Positions 49,250 to 60,715 of a stretch of DNA of 64,000 nucleotides are shown one piece after another. The notes below the pieces were generated by a model. That model saw nothing but the letters and a program-made list of their open reading frames with translations. It had not been told where the DNA came from and made no database searches. Every line of letters starts with the position of its first letter. Position 1 is the stretch's first letter. The translations under genes and the position numbers were made by a program. Source of the DNA: Sipunculus nudus. Taxonomy: Eukaryota; Annelida; Sipuncula; Golfingiida; Sipunculidae. The stretch is taken from contig CM049321.1 of assembly GCA_026874595.1 (NCBI GenBank), forward strand, positions 26,273,479 through 26,337,478, in the 5' to 3' direction.

Positions 49250-51385
49250 ATATGGATGGCTCTTTGCTGGTCATCCTTCTGTGTGGCTGCTTGTCTGTTA
49301 GTTGGATATAAATGATAGGGCACATAAATATCTGAAACTTCAAAGATTTACAGTCATGCTTTATCTCTGTTGTGTTTAAGGGCAATTTCTGTTCCCAGTT
49401 ATCCATGTTACAAGTAATTGTTCTCTTGACTTCTGTTAAAAATGGTTAAGTTTTCCCGTATCAAGACGTGTACCAAAGGACTGCTGATATGATGCCTATC
49501 ATTAGTGACTTTAAAACTCACAAGAGCAGTACAGGTGGACAGATAATGTTCTGTATACTGGAGAACAGTATGTATAACACTGCTTCCTTGTACATATAAG
49601 AATAATGTGGAAACCTCAAGCTGTTCTGTCATTGTTTTTCGCTGCTGGTAGTTCATTCATTTCTCTGTACTATGAGGATAACAATGTATTTGCTTTTTGC
49701 AGTGTAACATAAGTGGATAAATTATTCAGCATGATACATAGGGTTATGTGTTTGCCTCAGTGATTGTGTACTATGATCCAGGCAGCAAACTTTTATTATA
49801 TGTAGACATGTTATGTTTGGTCTAGCTAGTATCACAATCAGACAAAACAGTTTAGAAAAAACAGCTGCTACTTTTGTATAATGTTTGTTTCTTATTGAGG
49901 AAATTTGTTGATCTCTTGGATGTATAGGCTGCACAGACTCTGATATATTATCTGATATATATTAAAGAATTGCCAAATCTCCATGGAGCAAATTCTGATA
50001 ACTTTAGACAATATTTTACAGTTTATATGTTTAGTATGAATATAAGCTAGTGATATTAAATATTGGCAAAATATCTTGCAAAACTGCATTAACTTAAGAT
50101 CAGTGTGACCTAATTTTTCAAATGTATTCCTTTAGCTGCTGCAAAGAACACTACACAACATGTGTCACTGAATCAGTAAGTGAAGGATAGTGGTGAGATG
50201 CAGCTATTATATGACATGCATTTGTCTTGTTGGAAGGCATGTTCTCTGTCACTACAGGTCCAATCTCAGCCAAAGTTGACTCTCTCACTGATAGATTCAA
50301 GCCATGGCACTGTCCATGGAGTTACGTCATGATGTATCTGTGCCCTTATCAAACCCTACGTGATAAATTCCTCACAATATTTCAGAACCGTTCTCTTGGT
50401 TGTCATGGTTTCTTTTCTAGGAGCCTATACCTGGATGTGGAGAATTGGATGTCAGATTTTGGGGATGGAATTTTCCTAATAGCTTTTACACCTCCATCAT
50501 TGAACCAGTGAACAATTTTGTGCTACTTTTGGATGTCACAAACATTGTCAGACTTAGATGAAATAAAACCAGCTGACTGGTAAAGTAACACGCAGCATGG
50601 TCACAAATCCACAATCAACAGCAAAAACATTAAATGGAGTTTTACAATTACTCTCCAAAAACCATGTTTCAAAATGTTCTGGTTGTGTTTATAAAGCTTT
50701 AACTATTATCTGAAATGTTAAGTGGTGGAACATGACTCATTTACACAAGGATAAATAGTACAATAGGACATCTGGAAAGAATGTTATAATAAAAAGTTCT
50801 GATATAATATTGTGCTATTTATTTCTGAGGAATGTTTCTCTCTGTGAATTTTTTCCCATTTGTTATATATATTAGAACTGCAATATGGTAAAAACAGAAT
50901 ATACATGTACTCATGTAAGAAGAAATGGAGCTTTCCTGTGACAAGTGTCCTATAAGAAGATGACAGTCTGACAAAATACTGTGTCCTCAAGCACACTTAC
51001 CTATATCAGCATGTAGGGATTTATTAGCTGTTACTGACAGCACTGTCATGCTGCCAGTTCTTCTGTGTTAGTTTATATATAATCTGTAGATTACATCACA
51101 CTCTTCAGAAACCAGTGATGGTGACTGGATTACTACACTCACTTACAATGTTTCAGCTCACTGTGTCACTACAGAGGTGTGTCACATACACCGTGACTCA
51201 GTGGTAGTGAGGCCGAGGGTCAGATGAAAGACACTGTTTTATATAGTATTACATTTAGCCTGGATTGAAAGCTACTGGAACCATGCTATATTTTTGTCAA
51301 AGCAAGATTTAGTAAGGGCCCCGCTTGACAAGCGGTGCCCAATAGTGATCACTGTGTCAGTCCATCCATCCGTGCTTCCGTCCTT

Positions 51386-51715
51386 CCTTTCTTTCGCACG
51401 CATTAACTCAACGACAATCTAATGCAGCTTTCCCAAATTCACAGGGATGATTGGTACCTATGAGGGCTCCAGACCTATTGAATTACAGACCTGTTGAAAT
51501 TCCAATATGGCTGCCACAGCCCAATCGCTTAGTTTCTTTTGCTCGCGACAACTCAACAGCAACTTACTGCGGCTTTTCCAAATTCACAGGGATGATTGGT
51601 ACCTATGAGGGCTCCAGACCTATTGAATTACAGACCTGTCGGAATTCCAGTATGGCTGTCACAGCCCGATCACTTAGTTTCTTTCGCTTGCGACAACTCA
51701 ACAGCAACCAATGTC
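51386..51715 (+). repeat. 145-bp tandem repeat, just over two units
   Basis: TTCACAGGGATGATTGGTAC recurs at 51439 and 51584, and CGACAACTCAACAGCAAC at 51546 and 51691, all 145 bp apart. The units share CTATGAGGGCTCCAGACCTA. The ORF at 51451-51783 is two translated repeat units and not a gene. Confidence 0.85.
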
Positions 51716-52696
51716 CAACCACATCTAGTTTCTTTTATATTTTTCTAGAAACTCTGCAGTTGTTACTTGTTAACAAATTATGACCACAAGGGCAACATAT
51801 TTCTGAGTGCAAAAACTTAGAAGTTATAAGACTTTCTTCAAGTATAGACTATGCTTGGTTTTACCTGACTTTAAATGTTTCATGTCTGATGCATTGTCAG
51901 AAATCATGGTCAGTATATTGATATTATTTGATAATGGTGAACATAATCATAATAGATGAACCACAGGTGTTTGAATCAGGACCCATGCACAATTAAAAAA
52001 AAATACACAACTTCCATTTCTGCCTGATTGTAGCTAATTTAGAATTTTTAGGTGCAATATTATTTTACCTTGAGTCTGACCTCCAGGAAAGGCTGAGACA
52101 AATTTTCTTATGTCATCACTCACTTTTCACTGAAAATTCAATAACTTGGCTATTAAGACATGCATATTATTAAATGGACCATTGCAGATTGGATGTGATG
52201 TTTTGCGTTAAATTGATGGCTATTTTGACCAATATTGAAGCATTTTGGCAAAGGTATAGTGCTCAGACTTTGACCCCATGGTCAGCCAATATTACTTTCA
52301 CATTTTAACAATGGCACTCAGTGTGCAGCCAGGAAGGTGTGGTTCAAGAATTAATCAGCCTCCACCAAGCTCTCCTGAGCTGAAATCCACAGCCTAACAA
52401 GACAGAATATTTTAAATAAAAGGCTTAATGTGACCTTGGTCATAGATTCATTCTCCAACCTAATGAGGCATGGTTTATTGATGAAACAGGAGAGCACTGT
52501 GTTCCTAGTATTTCAGTTAATGCCCCAATCAATCTGTAGTACTTAGGTTCTATTCACACTTTGATGTAGATTTCTGATTTACTTGGTGATCTCAAGATCT
52601 AAGATTTACCACGCAGTTCTACTGACTAAGCCTGCATGGATATATATTGACATTGAAGCTGATGTTTTATTTCTGGTAGGCTGTAATGTAATAGCC

Positions 52697-53434
52697 GTGT
52701 CTCCCCTCCAATTGGGGAGACATAAGCGTTTGGTCTGTTGTCCTTCTGGCAATGTTTGTGTCATTTCTTGTGAACGTGAAATTTTTTCGAACAACTTAAT
52801 ATTTTTTTCATAAATTCTGAATTTCAATTGTTTCTACCAATATTTCAGACAAGTTTGAAATTTGGTGATCTTGACCTTCATCTTCAAAGTCAAGTAAACC
52901 CGTATGAAAAATATTGTGAACCTGATAACTTTTGAAGTATTGCATATTTTCCCCTCATATGTGATACACAAATTGTTTGAACCAAGTTCTTGGATGAGTT
53001 AGGAAACTGGTGACCTTGACTGGGATCTTCAAGGTCAAATCAGAAGAACTATTGCTCATTTCTAGTATTTCTTGTGTATCAGATAACTTTTGAACCACCC
53101 AATATTTTTCATGAAATTTGATATGTCAGTCATTTCAACCAGTTCTATCTCAGAAGAGTTAAAAAACTGTTGATCTTGACCTTCATGTTCATCTACAGAA
53201 ATCTTGGATTTTTTTATCCCCATAATTTCTGAAGTACTGGTACTGCAAAAATTTTTTCTTCGGTTTGATATACCACATGTTTCTATCAAGTGCTTGGAAG
53301 TGTGAAAACCAAGAAGTTTGATCCTTTGAATCTGTGGAAATATATGATTTCTGTTTACACCATAATTTTTTAAAAAGTGTCTATTTTTCTCAAATTTGGG
53401 GATAGGGGACCCATGGGGCCTCATTCTAGTTATA
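52697..53434 (+). mobile_element. 'GGGGAGACATA' element, copy B
   Basis: It starts GTGTCTCCCCTCCAATTGGG and GAGACATAA, a perfect 9-bp-stem hairpin, and ends GGGGCCTCATTCTAGTT with the right-end GGGGAGACATA replaced by GGGGACCCATG. It carries more tandem subrepeats than copy A (CTTGACCTTCATCTTCAAAG recurs near 52872, CTTGACTGGGATCTTCAAGG near 53015, CTTGACCTTCATGTTCATC near 53175). The 120-codon minus-strand ORF at 53062-53424 is the reverse translation of this element. Confidence 0.7.
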
Positions 53435-54022
53435 CTTGAAATTTGACAATTTTCTTATGAACTAGGGTTAACAGCTGTGGAACACTAGTAATTATGCAGT
53501 AGCTGGTTCCCTAGAATACAGTTGTGCATAATCTCTAAGTATCCATTAATTGCTTTATTTACAAACGCTGTTGGTACAATATACATTGCCACACTTTACA
53601 CATAAGGGCTAAGCACAATAAGTCTCATATAGAATTTACATAACTGGCAACATAGCAGATAACAAATAAATTCTTAATACATTTATGTTACCAAGTATCC
53701 CTTATGTGCTTCATTAGCAATGTAACTTCATGCACACAAGCTATTTGTGGTAGGAATAGGTTGGAAAATTATGTTTGATGATTGAAAGAAAAAAAAGGAC
53801 CAATTTTTGACTGTTTATCAAAATAGTTTTTGTACCATCTACAATACCTTGAAATTTGCTGTATAGAATTATACCTATAATATTGACTAAGTAAATTTAA
53901 ACTGACTTGTATATGACACTGAGAGGAAAGGTAACATCTGGTTCAATTTGAATGTTACAGGTTCACTATAATTTGTGTCCCATCTTTCTTATATCTCTGA
54001 CTGGATATAAGACGTATAATAC

Positions 54023-54090
54023 TTTTCACAGTATTATACTTTTTACAGTATTATACTTTTTACAGTATAATACTTTTTACTGTATTATTT
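54023..54090 (+). repeat. Short tandem repeat, AGTATTATACTTTTTAC unit
   Basis: Four versions of a 16-17-bp unit in a row, containing partial palindromes (AGTATTATACT). Confidence 0.85.
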
Positions 54091-54287
54091 CTTTGCATGT
54101 GCATACATGATCGTTCGTGATTAGTTATGCCATATCAGAGCAAGCAGTTTAATTGATTATGAATGATAATGACCAATCATTAAAATAATTGATTAATTCG
54201 TACACCACTACAAGCTGTAGACCAAACTCTTGTAATATCAGTCATCTGATTCTGAGGTATCACTGACTGTAGAATCTTGTGTAGGAA

Positions 54288-54744
54288 TACTGTGGTTGAC
54301 TTTATTTTCCCGAGGCTGAAATTTTGTGATATTTTAACTTTGAACTGTTCGCGAGGGTTTCATATTCACAAATGCACCAGAATCTATATAAAATGTAATA
54401 ATAGCTGCAGTATTTGTGTTTATTATAATATGAAAATAAATCCTACAATACCTCACTCATTTCTGTTAGTCATTATATAGTAAGACTTGTGTCAAAGTTG
54501 ACATATTCCAAGATATGTATTACTTAATGCAAACACCGACCTTTGATACCATGCATAGACTAGGTTCCTGATTAATGAATCATGTTTTCAGATGTTATAA
54601 CTACTCTGTTTATGCTGATGCATTGACCCCTCTTATCTTAGTTGATGGGACATCTTATTCCTGAGGGTTTAATATTCGCGCTTATTTCCCATTCGCGAAT
54701 ATCGCAAAATTAAAACCCTTGTGAATAAAAAGGCAACCACAGTA
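54288..54744. mobile_element. MITE with 11-bp TIR TACTGTGGTTG
   Basis: TACTGTGGTTG (54288-54298) mirrors CAACCACAGTA (54734-54744). The match continues imperfectly for about 25 bp. Subterminal TTCGCGAGGGTTT and CGCGAATATCGC segments give further inverted symmetry. If the outer TA is a target duplication, this fits a Tc1/mariner-type element. There is no coding capacity. It lies in the large intron between exons 1 and 2. Confidence 0.75.
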
Positions 54745-56579
54745 GATCTGGTCTTGACGGTTGTATGCCCCATGTGTACTGAGTTAAGTATAGTCTCGCT
54801 CCCAGAGAGCAAGGGCAGATTCTCACTTTGAAGGAATTTACCCCTAAATTGGTAATCATAAAAGAGAGCCTGAACTGCCTCTTAATATAAAGGAATCCTG
54901 CCATAGACAAGCCTCAGGGGGTTCCCTACATGTACTAGCTAGTTTGATGTGTAGTTCAGAGATGTCTGAGGGCATTACTGTACAAGACTAAACATGGCGT
55001 TCTAATAACCACAAACCATCAGTGTATTACTGTCTCAGACACACACCCTCTGCATGGCAGTTTCTTATTGACTTAATTAGCTTCTGTATAATTCTGATTT
55101 GCTTATTTATGTTATATGATCTGCACCTGAAGTTATATTTGATTTTTTTTTAAATTACTGAGGTGGAGAATACTGTGGTAGATAATTTATTTTAAAAATT
55201 TATTATAAAATGACAAATTGAGACATAAAATAGAATTTAGGAGCTGCAAAGCCCCCCCCCCCCCCCCCCCCCCCCGGACGCCTTTTCCCTTCTTTTCTTT
55301 GCAAAATAGATTGAGCCCTGGCTGATTTGGCCCCCTTCTGAATATGCCACTTACCATTGTAGATAAAAAATATGTTTACCTGGAGCATCACTGTTGAGTT
55401 ACATGCACAGAGATATTTCAACCTTTACTGATTTTATATAGCTCTAGCTAAAACCTGAGATATATATGTGAACAGCCAAAAATAAGCACAACAGAAAAGT
55501 CAAGGCCAAACTTTAAGGTCATTCACATTTGTACATCTAAAGAGCAATGTTAAGGGTTAATGTGGGAGAGAAGTAATTGGAACCAATCTGTGTCCCTTTT
55601 TCTGGCAGAAACCAACCCTGAAAGCCATGTTGCTTGAGACACACTGGGATCTTGAAATCCCAAACACACCGAGCCACAAAGCTACTGAGTAGTTATTTAC
55701 TCAGAGTGAGCTGTACAACAATGCTGTACAACCAGTATCACTGTGCAACATCAGAGGATGGCTGGAGGGCAGTTTGATGTATTAAACCTCGTGTGACAGG
55801 GCGGTCAGGTTCAGCTAACTCCTGTCACTACTACAATGTGTACACATCAAATATTGATACAGGTATCTGGAGTGGCAGAGGTCTCGCTGGCATAAGTTTG
55901 CACGTTTCCACCGGAAATTGAGATATGTCTGAAAACACTATCAGTTACTTATGAAACGTTGGCTGTATCTTTTCACTTGTTTGCAGGATTTCTGTACATA
56001 AGTGGTTAAGGGCAAGGGAGAATAATCTCTACAATAAGTACTTCAAAGAAAGCACACAGAACACTTGTATATGTCTGACAAGGCCTATATCTGTATCCAG
56101 ATTTGCGGCAAATTATGGCCACCCTTCAAAAAATTTAACCGAAATTCATTGAAAGACTTTTAAAATTCATTTACCAAGACTGTGACCACATACATAATTT
56201 AAAGCCAGAGTGACCCCATAATGTTCTCATTGCCAATTTTAGACTGGTTCTTGAATGAAAAATGACATGATTTAGCCATGCACTTCTGTTACAATGACAT
56301 TAACAGGACAACATAATTACCACACGTTGGGTCTATTCATTGGAAAGTTTAATAATATGCTTGTAAAAAAACATGAAAAGTTTTTTATGAATTTTTATTG
56401 AAATATTTTGGAAAGTTGGTTAACTATATACTCTGTAAGCAATGATTCAATGGTGCATTTGTTATGTAACTCATTTCATTTAACCACTCCTTGCTATAAC
56501 AGAGTTCTCCAAGGATGACTGCAAGGGAGATATGCAGACCAACATACATACTTTAAGGAACATCATGTATCTAAATACT

Positions 56580-56860
56580 AACTAGAAATCTGCATTCTTA
56601 GGAATGCAAGCCTCCACCATACATGTTATCCATATTTTACATTTGGCACTTTATATTAGTGAATATACCTTGATTACATTCCTGAATCCAGATCATGTGC
56701 CAGGTCCAATCATTTTTTTCATCGACCTATTTACAAAATGCCCTGAAAATTTTGTGAGATTCTGTTCATGGCTGAGTGAGGTATGTTGTGAACAAACACT
56801 ATCACAAAAACTTCACACACGAACGGGGATGAACACACACCCTCCTGGCAGAGGCAATTA
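56580..56860 (+). repeat. Dispersed 0.3-kb family, copy 5
   Basis: It starts AACTAGAAATCTGCATTCTT, GGAATGCAAGCCTCCACC, and ends GAACGGGGATGAACACAC, then CTCCTGGCAGAGGCAATTA. Compared with copy 1 the ends read CCACC and GGCAGAGGC in place of CCGCC and GGCGGAGGC. It lies 170 bp before exon 2. A 98-codon ORF over it is repeat-derived. Confidence 0.75.
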
Positions 56861-57030
56861 TGATTACAGAGTCATATCTCCCTTTGTAGTGTTTGCCTGA
56901 ATATTCTTTATTACCCTGTGTGCCTCAGCAGGGGTGTTGTGATTTGAATTAATGTATTAGTATTAATAATGGGTATAAGTAATTAGGTTGTAGTGCCAGG
57001 AGAATAAACTATTATCTTTTCTTATTTCAG

Positions 57031-57087
57031 CCACGGAGGCCGTACAGATCATCGAACCACTAAAGAAGAGGATAGTTTATCTGTCAG
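57031..57087 (+). CDS. Exon 2: start of Sec14/CRAL-TRIO domain, Trio/Kalirin or DBS class RhoGEF
   Basis: A 57-nt exon sits between TTTCTTATTTCAG and a G|GTACG donor. In frame from exon 1 it reads ATEAVQIIEPLKKRIVYLS. This resembles the segment just before the conserved SGGRD of Trio and Kalirin, where a hydrophobic helix (pattern VLPxLKxKxxYLS) leads into the Sec14 lobe; DBS/MCF2L has a similar LKKxxxYLSGG stretch. In this family the Sec14 domain binds lipid or acts in autoinhibition of the Dbl-homology exchange domain, which activates Rac, Rho or Cdc42 at membranes. The exon is phase 1-1 and divisible by three. The intron before it is about 11.3 kb, the one after only 160 nt. Identification rests on joining to the exon at 58622; alone the exon would be too short to call. 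Confidence 0.75.
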
Positions 57088-57247
57088 GTACGACTGCAAA
57101 ACATCTCCAAAAATAGATGACAATATGCACAAGAGGTGCACTTGATTAGGTCTAGTGCTATAAATAGACGTAAGCACACCTGAACTGGTGGTTAGCTTTG
57201 ATCTAGTTTCCTTTTATAACTTAATGATTGTTTTTTTGGTTTTACAG

Positions 57248-57295
57248 TCAATAAGGACGGCGGCAATGAAGTGATTAGAAGGCACACTCATACTG
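57248..57295 (+). CDS. Exon 3: 48-nt candidate cassette microexon inside the Sec14 SGGRD motif
   Basis: A pyrimidine-rich tract (TTTTTTTGGTTTTACAG) precedes a 48-nt open stretch followed by G|GTAATG. It is phase 1-1 and exactly 16 codons, so inclusion or skipping keeps frame. Inclusion would insert VNKDGGNEVIRRHTHT between the Ser of exon 2 and GGRD of exon 4; skipping gives SGGRD, the form I know from Trio and Kalirin. Base composition is richer in GC, with CpG, than the surrounding intron. It lies only 160 nt after exon 2. A 16-codon open stretch is not rare by chance, so the call rests on the combination of acceptor, donor, phase, length and composition. It would behave like neural microexons in vertebrates, which is an analogy only. 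It could instead be constitutive in this lineage, or a false exon. Confidence 0.5.
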
Positions 57296-58621
57296 GTAAT
57301 GATGATAGATTATCAGTTACCTGGGCTGTTATACACACAAATTTATTTTAATGTATGACTTGTTATCACAAATGTCAACTTGAAGACAGAGATGCCTGAT
57401 TGAGAGGCTCACACAAGACCGTGTGGGTTAATCAACCGGCAATTTATATGATGGAGAGTGGGTCTGCAAGGTGTTATATTGTATTTTGACATGACCTTGT
57501 TGACATTGCACCTATGTTGGTAATATTAACAGAGAGTTTACCCACCATTTAATGGCAGTGTCTTACCAAGTGTCATACCCCATAAACCAAGAGAGATGTG
57601 CACTGCATTCCGTTTGAATTTTTGAATGGTCTATCTCAGTATAATTGGTAATGAAATTTGCACTACTTTTTCTCACAAATTGTTTTACAGATAATTGAGA
57701 TGTGTTGAGGGATTAAAAAGCAAGTTTATATTTTTAGAGGCTAAATAATTTGAATTTTTAAATGTTGTAGGGATTAACAATAGATGCATGGTTTTAGTTC
57801 CAGCAAACATATTCCAAATCTCATTTTATTATCATATGACACAATTGCCTATGAAAAAAAAATATTAATACACTGGTAGATTTTATATAAAAATCAAATT
57901 CCTGGAGGAAAAAACTTTCTGTTTATTTTCCCAAGAAAACATGAATTTGTGTGATTTAAAAAAAAATATTGGCACATCTATAAATACTATTAACTCTGCA
58001 GTCATGTCACCCTCAGGGAAATCCCCTGTGACTAAAAATTCTAGATCTCATCCAAAACTTTGTATTTCTGACACTGTCAGTCCCAAATTTTCAGGGAAGA
58101 ATAAAAAACTACAAGTGTTGCTTGATTTAAGTCATTTCTAAATTTTGCCTGTGAGGTCACACTTTGCAGCAGCCGATTACATCATGGCTAAGTCTATGTC
58201 CAGGATGAAACGCTACATGCACATAACACTACCTTGTGCTATAAGGTTTACCTAACCTTTAAAGTCATTGAATCTGCAACTTTAGAAGTTAAAAGTGTTC
58301 CAGATATGTGCTTTAAATAAGGTTTGTTGAACCTAGTAATAATAGGAATTCAGTAAATTATGTTATAGAAATGCTTAACTCCTGATAGTAAAAGAGAATA
58401 TATACTGAGAAAAAAAAATAGAATTAATTCCTTTTTTATCAAAATACCATGTACCATAGATCAGTTTCAGCATATTTAAAGCCATACATATATATGTTGT
58501 ACTTTAATTGGTAAACACTTCATGAACATAAGGTTAACATTTCGACTGTTTTTGCTTTGGTCACATCCAGTGACCGCTTCAGCATACACACATGCACATT
58601 CATGTCATCTTTTATATACAG

Positions 58622-58736
58622 GAGGACGGGACAGAAACGGAGGACCCATTCTGACATTCCCCGCTCACAGCACGTCCACTGACTACTCCTTACAAGATGC
58701 AGCTGCTTGCATACGCTACCTGTCAAGCATCCCAAG
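58622..58736 (+). CDS. Exon 4: Sec14/CRAL-TRIO domain core, Trio/Kalirin-like RhoGEF (3' end beyond window)
   Basis: A 115-nt exon between TTTTATATACAG and AG|GTAAGG reads GGRDRNGGPILTFPAHS, then a helix ending CIRYLSSIP. This matches the start of the Sec14 domain in Trio and Kalirin (SGGRDxxGGPILTFPAxS, an 18-residue gap, then YLxxIPS), and less closely DBS/MCF2L (SGGRxxNGSPIITFP, same gap, YLTSIPS). The split last codon begins AG, consistent with the Ser that follows IP in the family. I favour Trio/Kalirin because of RD, GGPILTFPA and the Ser after it, but the SSIP end fits DBS too, so no symbol is given. The next Sec14 segment (the hydrophobic strand containing the 'V-I/V-D-x-R' motif) was sought to 64000 and not found, so at least 5.2 kb of intron follows. 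Spectrin repeats and DH-PH modules are presumably off the right edge. Confidence 0.85.
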
Positions 58737-60647
58737 GTAAGGTCAGAGGTCATATGTAAATAACAGGGTTTGTAATACTTAGCAATGTTCACCTTTCCAA
58801 CTGAAAGGCATAAATCTAGTTGTGCCTTTCCACAGGAAAATTTGCCTTTTCCACTATAGAACTATATCATCTATTGTGTAAAGGCTAATTCCATGCATGT
58901 GTTTGCCTGTCTGAGACAGGCGGAAAGGTGTTTTTATGACCTCTGTAAATATTTTTGACATGTGCTGCTTTTATAATTAGTCATTAAGAGAAACATCAAC
59001 ACATGGACAAACTAAAAAGCACTCAGGGACTGCAGACATTCCTCCACCAACAAACTAATCAGTGGGTGATACATAAGCACAGGAAATCCAGGCCACAAGA
59101 AATGTGTGTGACAAGTAGAAAAAACAGGTTTAACGTATAAAAATATGTGTCCTCAAGATGTGTTTAAATTATGAGGTAATAATATTTGGAAATTAATCAG
59201 GTCAAGGTTTAGAGAAATAATTGACATTATTACTGAAATCTCCAAGTCAGATGTGTTGTTCAAAAATGGTGATTCAAACTAGAGACCTAAAATTTGCATT
59301 TTAAAAAATTCCAGTTTAATTAATTAAATGCACATGTAGTATGTTTTTGTTGCCAAGGAAACTTTTACAGACTTCTTGCTAATTTTTTTAAACTTGGCAA
59401 TGTTCCTGTATGATAGGAGGAACCTTGTCCATTTAAAAAATCAGCCTGAAGCCTTATCCAATGAAGCTTTAATAGATGATACAAAAGATGAGATGATGTC
59501 TCTAGTGGTAGTTGTTTACTATGGGTTTCACAATTATGTGTTTGCTTCTGAACCAAGCTCCCATCAGTGTTCAAATCTGTTCATCCATGAAGTTCACCTG
59601 GATGAACTGATGCTGTGGACATATTTGTGGTTATCAGGGAATCTGGCACATACAGATGTGGGAAACATTTACTTTCAGCTCCATTTAATGGAGTAATAGA
59701 ATACACAGGGCAATGAGGTGTGAATGCCTGCGGGCTGAGTATACTTATCATAAGGTCACAGTGACAATCCAGAGCGGTGTTTACCTGGTATATTAGGACA
59801 CAGGGGAGTAGAACTGCTACAGGTGTGTGTGTCCCACAGGACCTCCAGAGATATACTTGTCTCTGTTGCCAGGGTGACACATGATATGGCATGCTGGGTT
59901 GTCCTGTGTGTTTAGGAAGGGATAAGATACTGCACATCAGCTGTACTGTGTGCTCAGTGTCTGGGACAAGTTGTAAGTGGTCCTAATCCACTTCACCGCA
60001 GTACAGATTATCTCTTACTCAGGGTCACGCACACTCTCCAGCATGTTAAATTATACACCTCCTCTCAGATACTAGTTGGTACTTTGTTTGCAAGGGTTTC
60101 AAATTTGTCATATTCATGAAAGGAAAAATATTATCAAAATAAAACTTTCATTATTAAGACACCACATCTACAAATGGGAACTGAACATTTAAACTGAAGC
60201 CTCTTTAGCCCGCATCTCATTGCATGTTTTCCATACCTATAGTGTCGAGAAACAAAAGGCTAGAGATTTATATTATAAATGTTCTCTAGATCAGTGCCTT
60301 AGATTTGCAAAACAATGAAACTTTGATATTACCTCAGAGATCCACCCTGAAATCTTAACTACAGGCCATGATGAATTCTGGATGATTTCTTGCCATGTGC
60401 ATTTAAACTGAAATCCAGAAGGCTTAATAATTCCATATTGTTCTGGTCATGTTGATATCTTCATGATCATACAATATAAATCTACAGGCCTTTGAGCTAT
60501 CTTCAAAATTTTCCTAAAATGGTACAGACACATTGTCAGAAAAATATTAGAAATGTTTCATTATGAAAGATTCATGTTTTTGCAAAGAACACATTTAATT
60601 GTTAATCATTTGTACTTTCAGAATTAACTGTGTTATCATGAAATAGC

Positions 60648-60715
60648 TGTGTAAATGAGTGTGTCTGAGTGATGGTATAGCTGTGTAAATGAGTGTGTCT
60701 GTGTGATGGTGTAGT
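60648..60715 (+). repeat. 34-bp duplication
   Basis: AGCTGTGTAAATGAGTGTGT followed by CTGWGTGATGGTRTAG occurs twice in tandem with two differences. Confidence 0.85.

Larger units (their letters stand above)
46011..57030. other. Large intron between exons 1 and 2
   Basis: About 11.3 kb counting from the donor at 45691. It holds two GGGGAGACATA elements, two 0.3-kb family copies, three TIR elements and a poly-C run of about 23 at 55253-55275. The 94-codon ORF at 50227-50511 has no recognised domain. No alternative exon with matching phase was identified. Confidence 0.6.

Noticed and set aside
50227-50511. 94-codon + strand ORF with Trp- and Phe-containing sequence
   Set aside because: Looked at as a possible intronic gene or exon; no recognised family and no suitable splice sites with matching phase.
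51451-51783. 110-codon ORF with repeated GMIGTYEGSRPIELQTC
   Set aside because: The protein repeat is just the 145-bp DNA tandem repeat read through; no start context, splice or homology support.
53062-53424. 120-codon minus-strand ORF
   Set aside because: It lies wholly in copy B of the GGGGAGACATA element and is the reverse translation of its subrepeats.
57941-58141. 66-codon ORF between exons 3 and 4
   Set aside because: Polar Ser/Lys-rich sequence without motif; would disrupt the exon 3 to exon 4 phase match and has no convincing acceptor and donor.
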